A stretch of DNA of 64,000 nucleotides from Legionella sp. 515359 (GCA_025941565.1 JAPCYN010000001.1:1-64000); one strand, 5' to 3'; counted from the first letter of the stretch, positions 18,394 through 29,089 are shown. The notes: a model not told the origin generated them from the letters alone. Translations and numbers: made by a program.

Positions 18394-19541
18394 TGAAAGA
18401 AATTTTTTTGAAAAAACAGATGATTATTATGTTGGTTTTAGTGGCTATTCTTTTCGGCCTGATTTTTGGCTGGAAGGCTTTTGGTAACTACATGAAGAGC
18501 CAATTTTTTCTCAAAATGCAATCACCGGCAGTTACTGTTTCCACGATGAAAGTTGAGGCTTCATTGTGGCAGCCTGCTTTAAAAGCAGTAGGGAGCATGC
18601 GAGCACGCCTTGGTGTAAATGTCACTACAGAGCTTGCGGGAATGGTACAAACAATCTATTTTACTCCGGGGACTGCAGTTAAAAAGGGTACTGTTTTGGT
18701 GCAATTAAATGCGGGGACCGAACTTGGGTTATTGCACTCATTACAAGCCCAGGTCGAGTTGGCAAAAATCACCTATAAACGGGATCAGGCGCAATATACT
18801 GCGCACGCAGTGAGTAAGCAAGCAGTAGATACCGATGAATGGAATCTCAAAAATTTACAGGCTCAAGTGGCACAGCAAGCTGCAACCGTGGAAAAAAAGA
18901 CTCTACGTGCTCCTTTTTCTGGGCAGTTAGGCATTAACAATATTTATCCAGGGCAGTATCTTAATGTAGGGGACACGGTGACCACGTTGCAGGCATTGGA
19001 TCCGATTTATGTTGATTTTTATTTACCGCAGCAAGACTTAGCGAAGTTAGAGCTTGGACAAACAGTACAGGTGATTACCGATACGTTCCCGGATAAAATT
19101 TTTCAAGGAAAAATCACTACTATAGAACCTGTTGTAGATAGTGCTACCCGTAATGTGGAGGTAGAAGCCACTATTCCTAATCCTGATTTTAAATTGAAGC
19201 CAGGTATGTTTACCCGAGTTGAGGTGGCCACAGGAGCAAAACAAAACTATCTTACGTTACCGCAATCAGCGATTAGCTTTAATCCCTATGGAGATATTGT
19301 CTATCTGGTTAAAGAAAGCGGGCAAAAAGACAATAACAGTAAACCCATTCTTGTGGTCAAACAGGTTTTTGTGACTGTTGGAGAAACTCGAGGCGATCAA
19401 ATCGCTGTTTTAAAAGGGTTACATGCAGGAGATATCGTGGTGACCAGCGGGCAATTGAAGCTAAAGAACGGCAGCCACGTCATAATTAACAATAAAATAC
19501 AACCGAGTAATGAGGCATCACCAAAGATAGATGAGAAATAG
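18390..19541 (+). CDS. RND efflux periplasmic adaptor (operon 2)
   Basis: Membrane fusion protein of about 383 residues. I chose the ATG at 18390 because it overlaps the OMF stop as ATGA; a GTG at 18372 is also in frame. One N-terminal transmembrane anchor precedes a lipoyl motif (VQTIYFTPGTAVKKGTVLVQL), a short alpha-hairpin, the second lipoyl half (LRAPFSGQLGINNIYPGQYL) and barrel domains. The short hairpin and the sequence DPIYVDFYLPQQDL resemble MexH/VexL-type adaptors. The RND pump gene follows after 106 bases. Confidence 0.92.
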   Translation: MMKEIFLKKQMIIMLVLVAILFGLIFGWKAFGNYMKSQFFLKMQSPAVTVSTMKVEASLWQPALKAVGSMRARLGVNVTTELAGMVQTIYFTPGTAVKKGTVLVQLNAGTELGLLHSLQAQVELAKITYKRDQAQYTAHAVSKQAVDTDEWNLKNLQAQVAQQAATVEKKTLRAPFSGQLGINNIYPGQYLNVGDTVTTLQALDPIYVDFYLPQQDLAKLELGQTVQVITDTFPDKIFQGKITTIEPVVDSATRNVEVEATIPNPDFKLKPGMFTRVEVATGAKQNYLTLPQSAISFNPYGDIVYLVKESGQKDNNSKPILVVKQVFVTVGETRGDQIAVLKGLHAGDIVVTSGQLKLKNGSHVIINNKIQPSNEASPKIDEK

Positions 19542-19647
19542 TAGTAATGGAGTAAGAAGTTATCGTTTTTAGTCTTGGGTGCTGCGAATCAGAACTCAGC
19601 GTTCTATCAGCTAACCAGGGTTTAAGAATAATCTAAGGATTGTAATA

Positions 19648-22600
19648 ATGCGGTTTACGGATATTTTTATTAAAAGACCTGTACTGGCTACAGTGATTAG
19701 TTTGATGCTTTTGGCAATGGGATTACGTTCTATTAATTCCTTACCCATAATGCAATATCCATTTACACAAAATGCCATAGTGACCGTTACTACTACTTAT
19801 ACGGGCGCAGATCCTGATGTTATTGCCGGTTTTATTACTACTCCCCTGGAGAATTCAATAGCTCAGGCTAATGGCATTGATTATATGACCTCCATCAGTT
19901 CGCCGAGCACAAGTACAATTACAGTAAATCTTTTGCTGAATTATGATCCCTTGAAAGCGTTGTCAGATATCACCACTAAAGTGAATGCAGTACTGAATCA
20001 GCTCCCTAAAAATTCACAGCAACCGGTAATTACTGTTTCGGTTGGGCAAACGATTGATTCAATGTACATCGGATTCTATAGTGAAGAATTACCGATTAAT
20101 AAAATTACCGATTATTTGATTCGTGTAGTGCAGCCTAAATTACAGGCAGTTAATGGCGTACAAAAAGCAGAGATCCTCGGAAATCAAACTTTTGCCTTGC
20201 GCGCCTGGTTGGATCCGGTGAAGCTGGCAGGATATGGCATTTCTGCAGCAGAAATCGGAACAGCTCTTGCAAATAATGATTTTATTTCCGCAGTAGGTCG
20301 TACTGATGGACAGATGTTTATTCAAAATCTTACTGCAAGTACTGATCTAACGGACGTCAATCAATTCAAAAAGATGATTATTAAAGCGCAAAATGGAGCA
20401 ATTATTCGGTTGGGCGATGTAGCTACTGTAGATCTAGGGGCTCAAAACTATAATTCCTCGGTCAGTTTTGACGGGCGAACGGCGGTTTATATTGGCATTG
20501 TTGTGGCTCCTTCGGCAAACCTTTTGACAGTAATTGAGGAAATTAAAAAAGTATTTCCAACGATTCAGGACCAATTGCCGCAAGGTCTGCAAGGAAAAAT
20601 TGTATATGATGCCAGTTTATTTGTTAACTCTTCCATCCATGAAGTAGTCCTTTCTCTATTAGAAGCATTTTTTATTGTAACAGTCGTTATTTTTATCTTT
20701 CTTGGATCGATTCGTTCTGTTGTTATTCCAATTGTTGCTATTCCCTTATCCCTTATTGGCGCATTTTGGATTATGCTCATCCTGGGTTATTCCATTAACC
20801 TGCTCACTTTATTAGCTTTAGTGCTTGCTATAGGCCTGGTAGTCGATGACGCGATTATTGTGGTAGAAAATGTGCAACGCCACATTGAGGAAGGACAAAC
20901 TCGATTGAAGGCGGCTTTATTGGGAGCACGAGAATTGGCGAACCCCATTATTGCAATTACAGTGGTTTTAATTGCCGTTTATTTGCCTGTAGGCTTTATG
21001 GGTGGTTTGACTGGCGCTTTATTTACAGAGTTTGCTTTTTCACTTGCAGGGGCAGTAACTGTTTCTGCTGTAATTGCATTAACTTTATCTCCGATGATGT
21101 GTTCTAAATTCCTTAAAATAGGAGATGGGGGCACTAAAGGACGTTTGATGACGTATGTTGATAATTCGTTTGCAAAACTGGAAAAATCATATGCACGAAT
21201 TTTATCTACAACATTAAATCATTTGCCCGTTGTTATTGTCTTTGCTGCGCTTATCCTCTTTAGTAATTATTTTCTTTTTATTACTTCAGATTCTGAGTTG
21301 GCGCCCCAAGAAGATTTGGGTATTGTTATTGCCCAGGTTACTGCGTCGGCCAATTCATCGTTAGCCCAAACCCAACTTTATGCCAATGCAGTGAATGAGA
21401 TCTTTAAAAAATACCCGGAAACGGATCACATCTTTCAAGTCGATGGATATCAAGGATTGAATACATCCATTATTGGTATGGTTTTGAAACCCTGGGAGCA
21501 ACGTCAGCGGACATCGAATCAATTACAGTCGCTCGTTCAAGAAGAACTTAATAAGATTGCGGGAGCCAAAGTGGCTGCGTTTCAATTACCTTCATTACCT
21601 GGAGGGGGAAGTGGGCTTCCAATTCAATTTGTTATTAATACGACAGAAACGTTTGATAAATTAAATGTGGTTTTACAGCGTATTTTGGATAAAGCTTATA
21701 CTTCGGGTATTTTTGCTTTTATTGATCCGGATCTCAAAATTGATCAAATTCAGACAAAGGTAAATTTAGATCGCGATAAAATATCACAGTTTGGTTTGAC
21801 CATGCAGGATATTGGTAATTTGTTTGGGTCGGCACTGAGTGAGGGATATATTAACTATTTTAATTATGCGGGTCGTTCTTATCAGGTTATTCCGCAAGTG
21901 ATGAGGAATACACGTTTAAATCCGGATCAAATATTGAATTATTATATAAAAACGGCTTCAGGAGCTTCAATACCGCTTTCTACGGTTGCTACTTTGCAAC
22001 GACAAATTGTCCCCGAATCGTTACATCATTTTCAACAACTCAATTCTGCAACCATTTCAGCAGTTGCTTTTCCCGGAGTATCTATGGGACAAGCTCTGGA
22101 TACTTTGGCCAATATTGCCAAAGAGGCCCTGCCTCCGGGGTATTACATTGATTATGCTTCGCAATCACGACAATTTATTCAGGAAGGTTCGACTCTGATT
22201 ATCACTTTTTTCTTCGCACTCATTATTATCTTTTTATCATTGGCAGCCTTGTTTGAAAGTTTCCGTGATCCGCTTATTGTTTTGATTAGTGTGCCCATGT
22301 CGATCTGTGGTGCCATGATTTTTGTGAGTTTGGGTGTTGGTGAAGCCAACCTTAATATCTATAGCGAAGTGGGTTTGGTTACATTAATTGGCCTTATCAG
22401 CAAGCATGGTATTTTGATTGTGCAATTTGCCAATGACTTACAAGCAAATGGGCAAAAAAAGTTAGATGCCATTAAAGCTGCTGCTGCAATTCGGTTGCGA
22501 CCTATTTTGATGACCACGGCAGCTATGGTATTAGGGGTCATCCCATTAATTTTTGCTACAGGTGCTGGTGCTGCAAGTCGTTATAATATTGGTTTGGTCA

Positions 22601-22731
22601 TCGCGATGGGTATTACGATTGGTACTTTGTTTACTCTTTTTGTGGTTCCTTCAATGTATCTCTGGTTAGCAGAAGATCATACAAAAAAGGCTCTGGCTGA
22701 ACACATAGACGATGAAGAATCTCTAGGATGA
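19648..22731 (+). CDS. RND multidrug efflux transporter (operon 2)
   Basis: AcrB-superfamily pump of 1,027 residues. The N-terminus MRFTDIFIKRPVLATVISL is the standard HAE-1 start. The fourth helix has the proton-relay pair in AIGLVVDDAIIVVENV, and the protein ends with a helix and a short charged tail. Its sequence is distinct from the pump at 3126-6290, and its gene order (OMF first, pump last) also differs, so the two operons are not a recent duplication. The next gene is convergent, with only 37 bases between them. Confidence 0.94.
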   Translation: MRFTDIFIKRPVLATVISLMLLAMGLRSINSLPIMQYPFTQNAIVTVTTTYTGADPDVIAGFITTPLENSIAQANGIDYMTSISSPSTSTITVNLLLNYDPLKALSDITTKVNAVLNQLPKNSQQPVITVSVGQTIDSMYIGFYSEELPINKITDYLIRVVQPKLQAVNGVQKAEILGNQTFALRAWLDPVKLAGYGISAAEIGTALANNDFISAVGRTDGQMFIQNLTASTDLTDVNQFKKMIIKAQNGAIIRLGDVATVDLGAQNYNSSVSFDGRTAVYIGIVVAPSANLLTVIEEIKKVFPTIQDQLPQGLQGKIVYDASLFVNSSIHEVVLSLLEAFFIVTVVIFIFLGSIRSVVIPIVAIPLSLIGAFWIMLILGYSINLLTLLALVLAIGLVVDDAIIVVENVQRHIEEGQTRLKAALLGARELANPIIAITVVLIAVYLPVGFMGGLTGALFTEFAFSLAGAVTVSAVIALTLSPMMCSKFLKIGDGGTKGRLMTYVDNSFAKLEKSYARILSTTLNHLPVVIVFAALILFSNYFLFITSDSELAPQEDLGIVIAQVTASANSSLAQTQLYANAVNEIFKKYPETDHIFQVDGYQGLNTSIIGMVLKPWEQRQRTSNQLQSLVQEELNKIAGAKVAAFQLPSLPGGGSGLPIQFVINTTETFDKLNVVLQRILDKAYTSGIFAFIDPDLKIDQIQTKVNLDRDKISQFGLTMQDIGNLFGSALSEGYINYFNYAGRSYQVIPQVMRNTRLNPDQILNYYIKTASGASIPLSTVATLQRQIVPESLHHFQQLNSATISAVAFPGVSMGQALDTLANIAKEALPPGYYIDYASQSRQFIQEGSTLIITFFFALIIIFLSLAALFESFRDPLIVLISVPMSICGAMIFVSLGVGEANLNIYSEVGLVTLIGLISKHGILIVQFANDLQANGQKKLDAIKAAAAIRLRPILMTTAAMVLGVIPLIFATGAGAASRYNIGLVIAMGITIGTLFTLFVVPSMYLWLAEDHTKKALAEHIDDEESLG

Positions 22732-22768
22732 TCATTTAAGTTTGGGTATAGTTCAGGGTGAGAATCGA

Positions 22769-25700
22769 TTAAGACAGGGGAGTGAGCATAGCTGGAGCTT
22801 CATATCTTTTAGTTTCTACATCTTTAGTTGTTTGCTCAGTGACAAATAGACCAAAACGTTTGGTAAGCTCGCCAAGCTTGGGCGGTTTTTTTACAGCATC
22901 ATTAATACTATCAAGAAGTATTTGTCGGGTAGGGGTATATAAATTTAATGCTTTAAGTAACGCAAAAAAGCACATCTTCAAGTAAGCAAAACTGAAGGTA
23001 GCTACTTGTTTATGTGCCAGGATAATTCGTGAGAAATTAGGATCTTCGACTTGTTTTTTTATTTCTCGCAAGCGTTCTTGAACTTTCAATGTCGCATTGC
23101 CAGCAATTTCATCTAATGCGTTAATACGCTTTGATTTTTTATCTAAAATTTCGTTACTTTCAAATAAAGCACTGTCATTTTTTATCGCAATCTTGGAGTG
23201 ATTGAAATAAATCTTAAATTCAGCCAAGGCCACCCGCACTGTATCCAGGTGATAATATTCCGTATAGTATTTTTTCTGAAATTTATTGATTTCTGTTTGC
23301 AACAGTTTTTTGATATTTTGATCAATATCTTCAGCTGTTTTTGATTTAGTAATTATTTCATCTCTGAGTTTAAGTAAATAAACTTTGAGTTCGGTTCTGT
23401 ATTCTTTATCAGTAAATTGCAAGCCTATAGGGCTATTGCACAGTACTTCCAGATGTTTATGAAACGATTCCGTAGTGTATTGTTCGATAAAAGCCAGTTT
23501 TTCTTGTTCCTGGATTGGAACTAAGCTCATGAGATAATCCAATTTCTCTTCAGCGGTATCTAACCGCATTTGATGGGTCGCCTTAAAACCCAAATAGTAA
23601 TGATGGCTTGCAACGATTAACGCCTCGATTTCAGTAAAATGGGAGTCATAGGCTTTAAGTCCAAAATTACACAGCGCATCAAGTCTATGGTCTTCGGGAT
23701 ATTGACTGGGTGCAATGTCAACTTTTTTATCTCGCTTGAGTTTTGTCAGTTTGGGGAGTGCTTTTTTATAAGCAGCTTGTAACTCAATTTTTGCTTTATC
23801 CAAATCATCTTTTGAACGAGAAGGAGCCGTAAGATTAAACACTTCAACCGGTGCAGTAACTTCAAGATACCAATGGTATAGATTTTCGATATCTTGGTGG
23901 TCTTTATCTATTTTTTTTAGAAATCTTTTTGTGTTGCTGATCTGTTTTTTAATCAGGGTAATCCTCTTTTCCAGAGGGTCTCTATCACAAACTAACTCTA
24001 TTCGTGTTTGGGAGTTCAAATCCAGTGGATGTACTAATCCTTTAAAGAATTCATCAGTGATTTGTCTTAATGGGCCTGACAGCATTCCTGGAGCAAGTCC
24101 TAATCTGTTTTCCCAGCGATCTGCTTCAAGAAGCATTGGGGTAAATACTGTAGAGCGCATCTTCTCTAGATTATCCATTATCCCATCGTGAGAGGTGCTC
24201 ATAAATTCATTAAGTTTTGTTGTAAGCTCCTGATAGAGATAAATCATATTTGGTGTTTGCAGGAACAATTTAAAATAAGAGTCAGAATTATTAATCAGGC
24301 CTTCTATAAACACAGTTGCTTTTTTTGCTCGCCGATGTAATTCATTCAGTTCTTCAGTGGTTAGGTAACTCGTGTTTTTTAAAGATCTAATGTGTTTGGG
24401 ACTAATGTAAAAGGCATTCAGAACATACCAAAGTGGATTGTATTGTACTTTTGTTGAACCATAGGACGTTTTTTCGGAGTCAACCTGATATGCATCGGAA
24501 TGTTCCTGGAAGGTTGCATAAAGACTTTGTGCCTTATCAAGTAAATCACGAGCTATGAATCCTAAATGCGGATCAGCTGCCAAACGTTGGGTTGACTTAA
24601 TGATTTCATTAAGATGTCCATATGCTTTTAATAGATAGTAAACATAACGACTTTTTGCACTTTGATTATTTAAATTTTCTAATTCGAGGACGATTCCTTC
24701 CAAATGGAATAAGCTGTTGAATATGTCTTTTAAAGCACAAACCTGTCTGCTTTGAGCCAACCTCTTGTTATTATCTTCCATCTCAGGAAAGGGTACTTTT
24801 GAGGGAGGTAATACAATGTGTATGGCATCGCTCAATATTGCTGTTGGTGAAAGATTAATCACTTCAGATGGTGGTGTTATTAATTGATGAGGAGTTAATT
24901 CACTTTGCATGACCTGGTTAAACAGTTTGGTTACCTCAAATAAGGATTGCCTAAACTCATGAATGCAATTGGAATAGTTTGTGTGTTGGATGACATAGTG
25001 CTCTCTACCCGTTTGGGGATCGGCTGTAAGTACCGCAGAATTAGTTTCTGAGATAAATTTTTCTTGAGCCAGGGTATAAAATCGTTGCGCTCTTCGATTC
25101 CAGTCCTTGGTGGTACGGGAAAAGAAATCCTGGAAGTGTCCGTCCAAATCCAAGAACATTTGAACCGATGGAGCATCTTTTCTGTTCATTCTTCTGTTTG
25201 ATAAGATAGCTACCAAATATTTATCAAACTTCAAAGCGTCCTCTTTCATTTCAGGAGGGACTGCGCAAATGAAGTAGGGTTGGAAAATACTATATAGATT
25301 ACGACATTGATCTTTTACTTTTGGACTAAGTCGATTCAAGAGCAACATGTTTCCCTGAATTTGAGGTCTTGCTTTTATTTCCTTTCTGAGCAAAGTGATG
25401 AATTGAATGTAAGCATTTTGAACTACTAGAAATTTGTTATGTTTATTTCGATACCATTGATAGACTTCAAGCGTTTGATCCGCGCTTAATTGCTCAATAT
25501 TTTGCAGTAATTTATCGCCTTCGACTGTTTTAAAATGCAGTTTTGCATCTTCTATGCGTTTGATACGCAGTGCTTTTGATTCTTTGTCGTCAAGAAACTG
25601 GGCTTTCGTAATATCATAATAAGTTTCACTTTTATCTTGCCATTTGGCAAAGAAATCCTGGACATATTTATCCAGCTGTAAAAATAAAGATGAAGGAGTC

Positions 25701-28468
25701 GCTTCTAAAATTTCTATTGGTTTATTTGCAAGTAACGCAGCCAAATATTTTTCGAAATGTTTTGCAGCGTCTTGTGCTTTGGGTGGTATTGCAAATTTGA
25801 AATAAGGTTGAAAGACTAAATATAAGTCATTACAGGCTTTTCTGGTCTCATCATCAAGACTTGTCAACAGCAAGTTATTACCATAAAGCTGGGGGGTTTT
25901 TTCGATTTGTTTTTTTATTATTTGAGCAAAATTAGTGTATGCAGCCAGAATTTTTTGAAATTCATTTTTATTAAACCACTCAAAATTGATACAGGTGAAG
26001 AAGTGTTGAATATTGTTATCCAGTTCTAGAAAAAGTTCTGTAGGTGGGATGTTCATGACGGCTTTTTTTGCAAATAAAGCCGCCAAATAGCGTTCAAGAC
26101 TTTTGGCAGAGTTTTTAATTTCAGGCGAGATGATTGAGTTTAAGTAAGGTTGAAATACCTTATTTTTTTCTGAGTCATTAAATTCAGGGGAGACGATTGA
26201 GGTCAAATAAGGTTGGAATACCTGAAATAGCTGATGGCACTCTTCTTTTACTTTATCGTCAAAGGTGCTTAGATCCAAATTTTTTTCATAGAGCACCGGT
26301 TTTGCTGCGATTTGCTCTTTTACTATCCGTGCAAACCGCAAATAAGCATCTTGGATCTGCTGTAGCTCTGCTTTGGTGAGCTTGGATTTTTTATCTTTGT
26401 CAGGTTCGACTTGTAGTGGAATTGATTCATCAAGCGTGTATACATTCGATTTTTCGCTATATGGGAATAAAGCTAAATTTGCTTTTTTGTGTACGGAATC
26501 AATCAGATCTTTATTTAAATTAATATGAAAAAGTTTGCTGTTCTCGTCTTTAATAATTAAATCATTTAATGCTTTTTTCTTTGCCAAAACCAAACTCATA
26601 TGGTCTGCAGGAAGCTGTCTTCTTACAAAACGCACAGGTCTTCCCAAAAAAGAATACCAGTCCTCTTTTTCAGATCCTGTCAATCTTGAGATGATTACTT
26701 CATTTAAATCAATGTCCAGTTGAGCCATATAAGGTTTAAGAAGCTTATATTTTTTTGTTAATTCGTTCTTAACCTCCGGAGGAAGTTGATACAAACGAAG
26801 GGTGTTGTAACGGGGATCATTTAATATTTCGAAAAATTGCTTACACGCTGCACGTGTTTTTTGGATTTTTTGTAACGCTTTATTGGCTTTATCGATCCTC
26901 TTATAGGTCATTTCCAATCTTAATTCGATAAATCGAGCGTCTTCTATCTCGAGTAGCTCTTCTCCCTTCTCTTTCAGGTTAATGGCTTTTTTAGGTAGGT
27001 AAAGTATGCTCTCATATAAGATTTTGACTTTTTCCATCAAGGGAACAGACAAAGTTCCAGGCTTAAGCATGCTGTTGTCTTCAATCTTATCGACCAAACT
27101 AAATAAAGAAGGTAAAACCTCATATTTAAGCAAAGCCAACTTATCACGAACCAGATCCTGAGATGATTCACTGAGCTCGCCTATTTGTTCTAAAGAGCTC
27201 ATGGATAAAGTGATTACATTGCGAATGATGTGAATGTAATTTAGGAATTTGAGTGAAACAAAAATGCTATTTCCTTTTAAATTCTCAATTTCATTCAATA
27301 AGTCAAGTGCTGCTTTTTGTAACTCATCCAGCTTTTCTTGATTCAGCTTAGGCTCTGATTCTTTAATTTCCGAAGAAAATTGTTTTATATAATAGGTTAA
27401 TTTATCAATGTAGCTTGGTAAGACGGCACTGAATTGAGTAAGAAAATTATAGTCTACATCACCACCAATAGGACGCATTTGATCTACAGCGATTCCTGCT
27501 ACTTCGCCCACCTTGTAAGCTAAAGGCATGGGTTCAAGTACTTTTGCTATCGTCTCTTTCTTTTTAACATATTTTTCTGCAAAAGCGTGTATTTGACTGA
27601 ATAGAGGAAGAATGAGGGACAATTCCTCTTGAAACATGTCTTTTAAATCAACATCTAAATGAGTGATTAGATAACTTGCTTCATAAGCCAAATCTATTGT
27701 TTTACCATAGAGTAAATTGAGATCAGAATAACTTCGTTTTATGTTTCTGACATCTACGTTTTCCAAATCTAAAAAAGTCAGGCGTGCGTAATAAAGTGCA
27801 TTGATTAGTTTTTTGATTTGAGAAATATTATCAGGATCAAGGGAGTAGTTAGTAAAAGGAGCCCACTTGGTATGGCCTTTCCTTGAAGTGGCTGAGAGTA
27901 TTCGTGCTCTAAAAGCCTCTAGTGCAAAGGGCAGGGTATGATTTCTTTTTGAGGTAATATTAAGAATTTCGGGCATAAAAGGTTCTAGGTCTTGAGGCGC
28001 AAAACCTGAATCCAAATTAATTCTTAGTTCTTCTTTTTTTATTACAGCAGTTACCTGTTTTCCCGTGGGATCAAGAACAGTATATTCAAGACCTGTTTCA
28101 ACCATACGGGCATAAAATAAGCCTTTTTCAGGTTTTACCCCATCGGTCATCAAGGCGAGAGTGTATTTTAAGGGCGATGGTGCATCGAGTTCTTCCAGAA
28201 CCGCATCTTTGATAATCTTGTTGTCTGGAGTAATTACTGAATAGGCTATTTTTCCCTGTTGTTCTCTAATGTATAACTTTTCGGGTTCTAATTCTGTTTC
28301 ATCGGACATGAAACAAAGCTCATAACGAGGAAAATAGGGAATTATTCGAGGACTAACATGCTTACTGTATAGAATTTCAAAAATTTTAGTGTCAATTCGC
28401 TCCAGTAATTTAGATATCTGGTTTTGCTTAAATGACTCTAATAATTTTATATATTCTTCAAATATCAT
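22769..28468 (-). CDS. Very large SdhA/SidH-like protein, probable Dot/Icm effector
   Basis: 1,899 residues, helical and rich in Lys, Glu and Leu, without signal peptide or enzymatic motif. Near the N-terminus, two beta-rich units (about 62-95 and 112-148) share the pattern LY-x-R-x3-G-x3-Y-x-V-x-(T/D)P. The middle contains three diverged repeats of 100-120 residues (about 705-823, 838-941, 1014-1114), each with a YLRFARIVKEQ-like opening, a VFQPY core and a final (L/F)FL-x-LD-x3-Q-x-FF. The first repeat carries an extra 21-residue tandem duplication. The C-terminus is Glu/Thr-rich and ends AMLTPLS, compatible with a Dot/Icm signal. SdhA, a vacuole-integrity effector, occupies a comparable place in L. 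pneumophila as I recall, but is shorter; orthology is unproven. Confidence 0.65.
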   Translation of the reverse strand: MIFEEYIKLLESFKQNQISKLLERIDTKIFEILYSKHVSPRIIPYFPRYELCFMSDETELEPEKLYIREQQGKIAYSVITPDNKIIKDAVLEELDAPSPLKYTLALMTDGVKPEKGLFYARMVETGLEYTVLDPTGKQVTAVIKKEELRINLDSGFAPQDLEPFMPEILNITSKRNHTLPFALEAFRARILSATSRKGHTKWAPFTNYSLDPDNISQIKKLINALYYARLTFLDLENVDVRNIKRSYSDLNLLYGKTIDLAYEASYLITHLDVDLKDMFQEELSLILPLFSQIHAFAEKYVKKKETIAKVLEPMPLAYKVGEVAGIAVDQMRPIGGDVDYNFLTQFSAVLPSYIDKLTYYIKQFSSEIKESEPKLNQEKLDELQKAALDLLNEIENLKGNSIFVSLKFLNYIHIIRNVITLSMSSLEQIGELSESSQDLVRDKLALLKYEVLPSLFSLVDKIEDNSMLKPGTLSVPLMEKVKILYESILYLPKKAINLKEKGEELLEIEDARFIELRLEMTYKRIDKANKALQKIQKTRAACKQFFEILNDPRYNTLRLYQLPPEVKNELTKKYKLLKPYMAQLDIDLNEVIISRLTGSEKEDWYSFLGRPVRFVRRQLPADHMSLVLAKKKALNDLIIKDENSKLFHINLNKDLIDSVHKKANLALFPYSEKSNVYTLDESIPLQVEPDKDKKSKLTKAELQQIQDAYLRFARIVKEQIAAKPVLYEKNLDLSTFDDKVKEECHQLFQVFQPYLTSIVSPEFNDSEKNKVFQPYLNSIISPEIKNSAKSLERYLAALFAKKAVMNIPPTELFLELDNNIQHFFTCINFEWFNKNEFQKILAAYTNFAQIIKKQIEKTPQLYGNNLLLTSLDDETRKACNDLYLVFQPYFKFAIPPKAQDAAKHFEKYLAALLANKPIEILEATPSSLFLQLDKYVQDFFAKWQDKSETYYDITKAQFLDDKESKALRIKRIEDAKLHFKTVEGDKLLQNIEQLSADQTLEVYQWYRNKHNKFLVVQNAYIQFITLLRKEIKARPQIQGNMLLLNRLSPKVKDQCRNLYSIFQPYFICAVPPEMKEDALKFDKYLVAILSNRRMNRKDAPSVQMFLDLDGHFQDFFSRTTKDWNRRAQRFYTLAQEKFISETNSAVLTADPQTGREHYVIQHTNYSNCIHEFRQSLFEVTKLFNQVMQSELTPHQLITPPSEVINLSPTAILSDAIHIVLPPSKVPFPEMEDNNKRLAQSRQVCALKDIFNSLFHLEGIVLELENLNNQSAKSRYVYYLLKAYGHLNEIIKSTQRLAADPHLGFIARDLLDKAQSLYATFQEHSDAYQVDSEKTSYGSTKVQYNPLWYVLNAFYISPKHIRSLKNTSYLTTEELNELHRRAKKATVFIEGLINNSDSYFKLFLQTPNMIYLYQELTTKLNEFMSTSHDGIMDNLEKMRSTVFTPMLLEADRWENRLGLAPGMLSGPLRQITDEFFKGLVHPLDLNSQTRIELVCDRDPLEKRITLIKKQISNTKRFLKKIDKDHQDIENLYHWYLEVTAPVEVFNLTAPSRSKDDLDKAKIELQAAYKKALPKLTKLKRDKKVDIAPSQYPEDHRLDALCNFGLKAYDSHFTEIEALIVASHHYYLGFKATHQMRLDTAEEKLDYLMSLVPIQEQEKLAFIEQYTTESFHKHLEVLCNSPIGLQFTDKEYRTELKVYLLKLRDEIITKSKTAEDIDQNIKKLLQTEINKFQKKYYTEYYHLDTVRVALAEFKIYFNHSKIAIKNDSALFESNEILDKKSKRINALDEIAGNATLKVQERLREIKKQVEDPNFSRIILAHKQVATFSFAYLKMCFFALLKALNLYTPTRQILLDSINDAVKKPPKLGELTKRFGLFVTEQTTKDVETKRYEAPAMLTPLS
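26121..26246 (-). repeat. 63-bp in-frame tandem duplication within the large effector gene
   Basis: Bases from 26121 and from 26184 repeat with a 63-base period. They encode two adjacent versions of a VFQPYL-(T/N)-SI-(V/I)-SPE block, about 21 residues each (roughly residues 742-783). The copies differ at several bases, so the event is fairly recent but not a slippage artefact of identical units. Confidence 0.8.
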
Positions 28469-28615
28469 TACAGATAGCCTAATGAATTCATAAAGTGTTT
28501 ACTGTCAATTTCTTAGGTATTAAGATTACCACAGTTTGGCAATATTTTCGTCTGTTATTGGGGATAAATCAATGATTACTTTTGATACCTACTATTTTTA
28601 GAAAATTGAGTGGGA

Positions 28616-29089
28616 TCAGGAGCGTATTTTTACTGACAATTCCAAAACGAATTCAGCAACAGATTCTTTAAGCTCAGGATAGTCTGTATAAGCTTTGATC
28701 TGAATTGGTTGCGTCACTCGCTCTCCGGTTTTTTGCGACTCCTCTAACATTGCTTCGATGGTTGCTCCTTCTCGACAAACGAAATAAACATCGGATTCAG
28801 GGCGATGTAAAAATTGTGCCTGAAAGGATTTAAAAACAAGAGAAACCTTGAGTTGTTTTTTATCTGCATAATAAAAACCATGTAACCCTCCTGCTAAGTC
28901 CGCACCAACACACAGCGCGCCAAAATACATGGAATTTAAATGATTGCGACTGCGTCGATTTAAAGGCAGACAAACAATAATTTCAGCGTCGGTAAGTTGA
29001 ATAAGCCGAGGTTTTAAATAGCCCAACATGGGCACTTTGAAATGGCTAAACTTCCAGAAAAAGAATTTAAAACGAGTCATGATGTTCAT
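28616..29089 (-). CDS. DUF4442-like hotdog-fold protein (putative thioesterase family)
   Basis: 157 residues. The central stretch NRRSRNHLNSMYFGALCVGADLAGG resembles the helix of DUF4442 / YiiD-C-terminal hotdog proteins, which are related to acyl-CoA thioesterases. I cannot identify a catalytic residue with confidence. It has no signal peptide. The ATG overlaps the stop of the upstream IcmL-like gene by four bases, so the two are cotranscribed and coupled. Confidence 0.65.
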   Translation of the reverse strand: MNIMTRFKFFFWKFSHFKVPMLGYLKPRLIQLTDAEIIVCLPLNRRSRNHLNSMYFGALCVGADLAGGLHGFYYADKKQLKVSLVFKSFQAQFLHRPESDVYFVCREGATIEAMLEESQKTGERVTQPIQIKAYTDYPELKESVAEFVLELSVKIRS

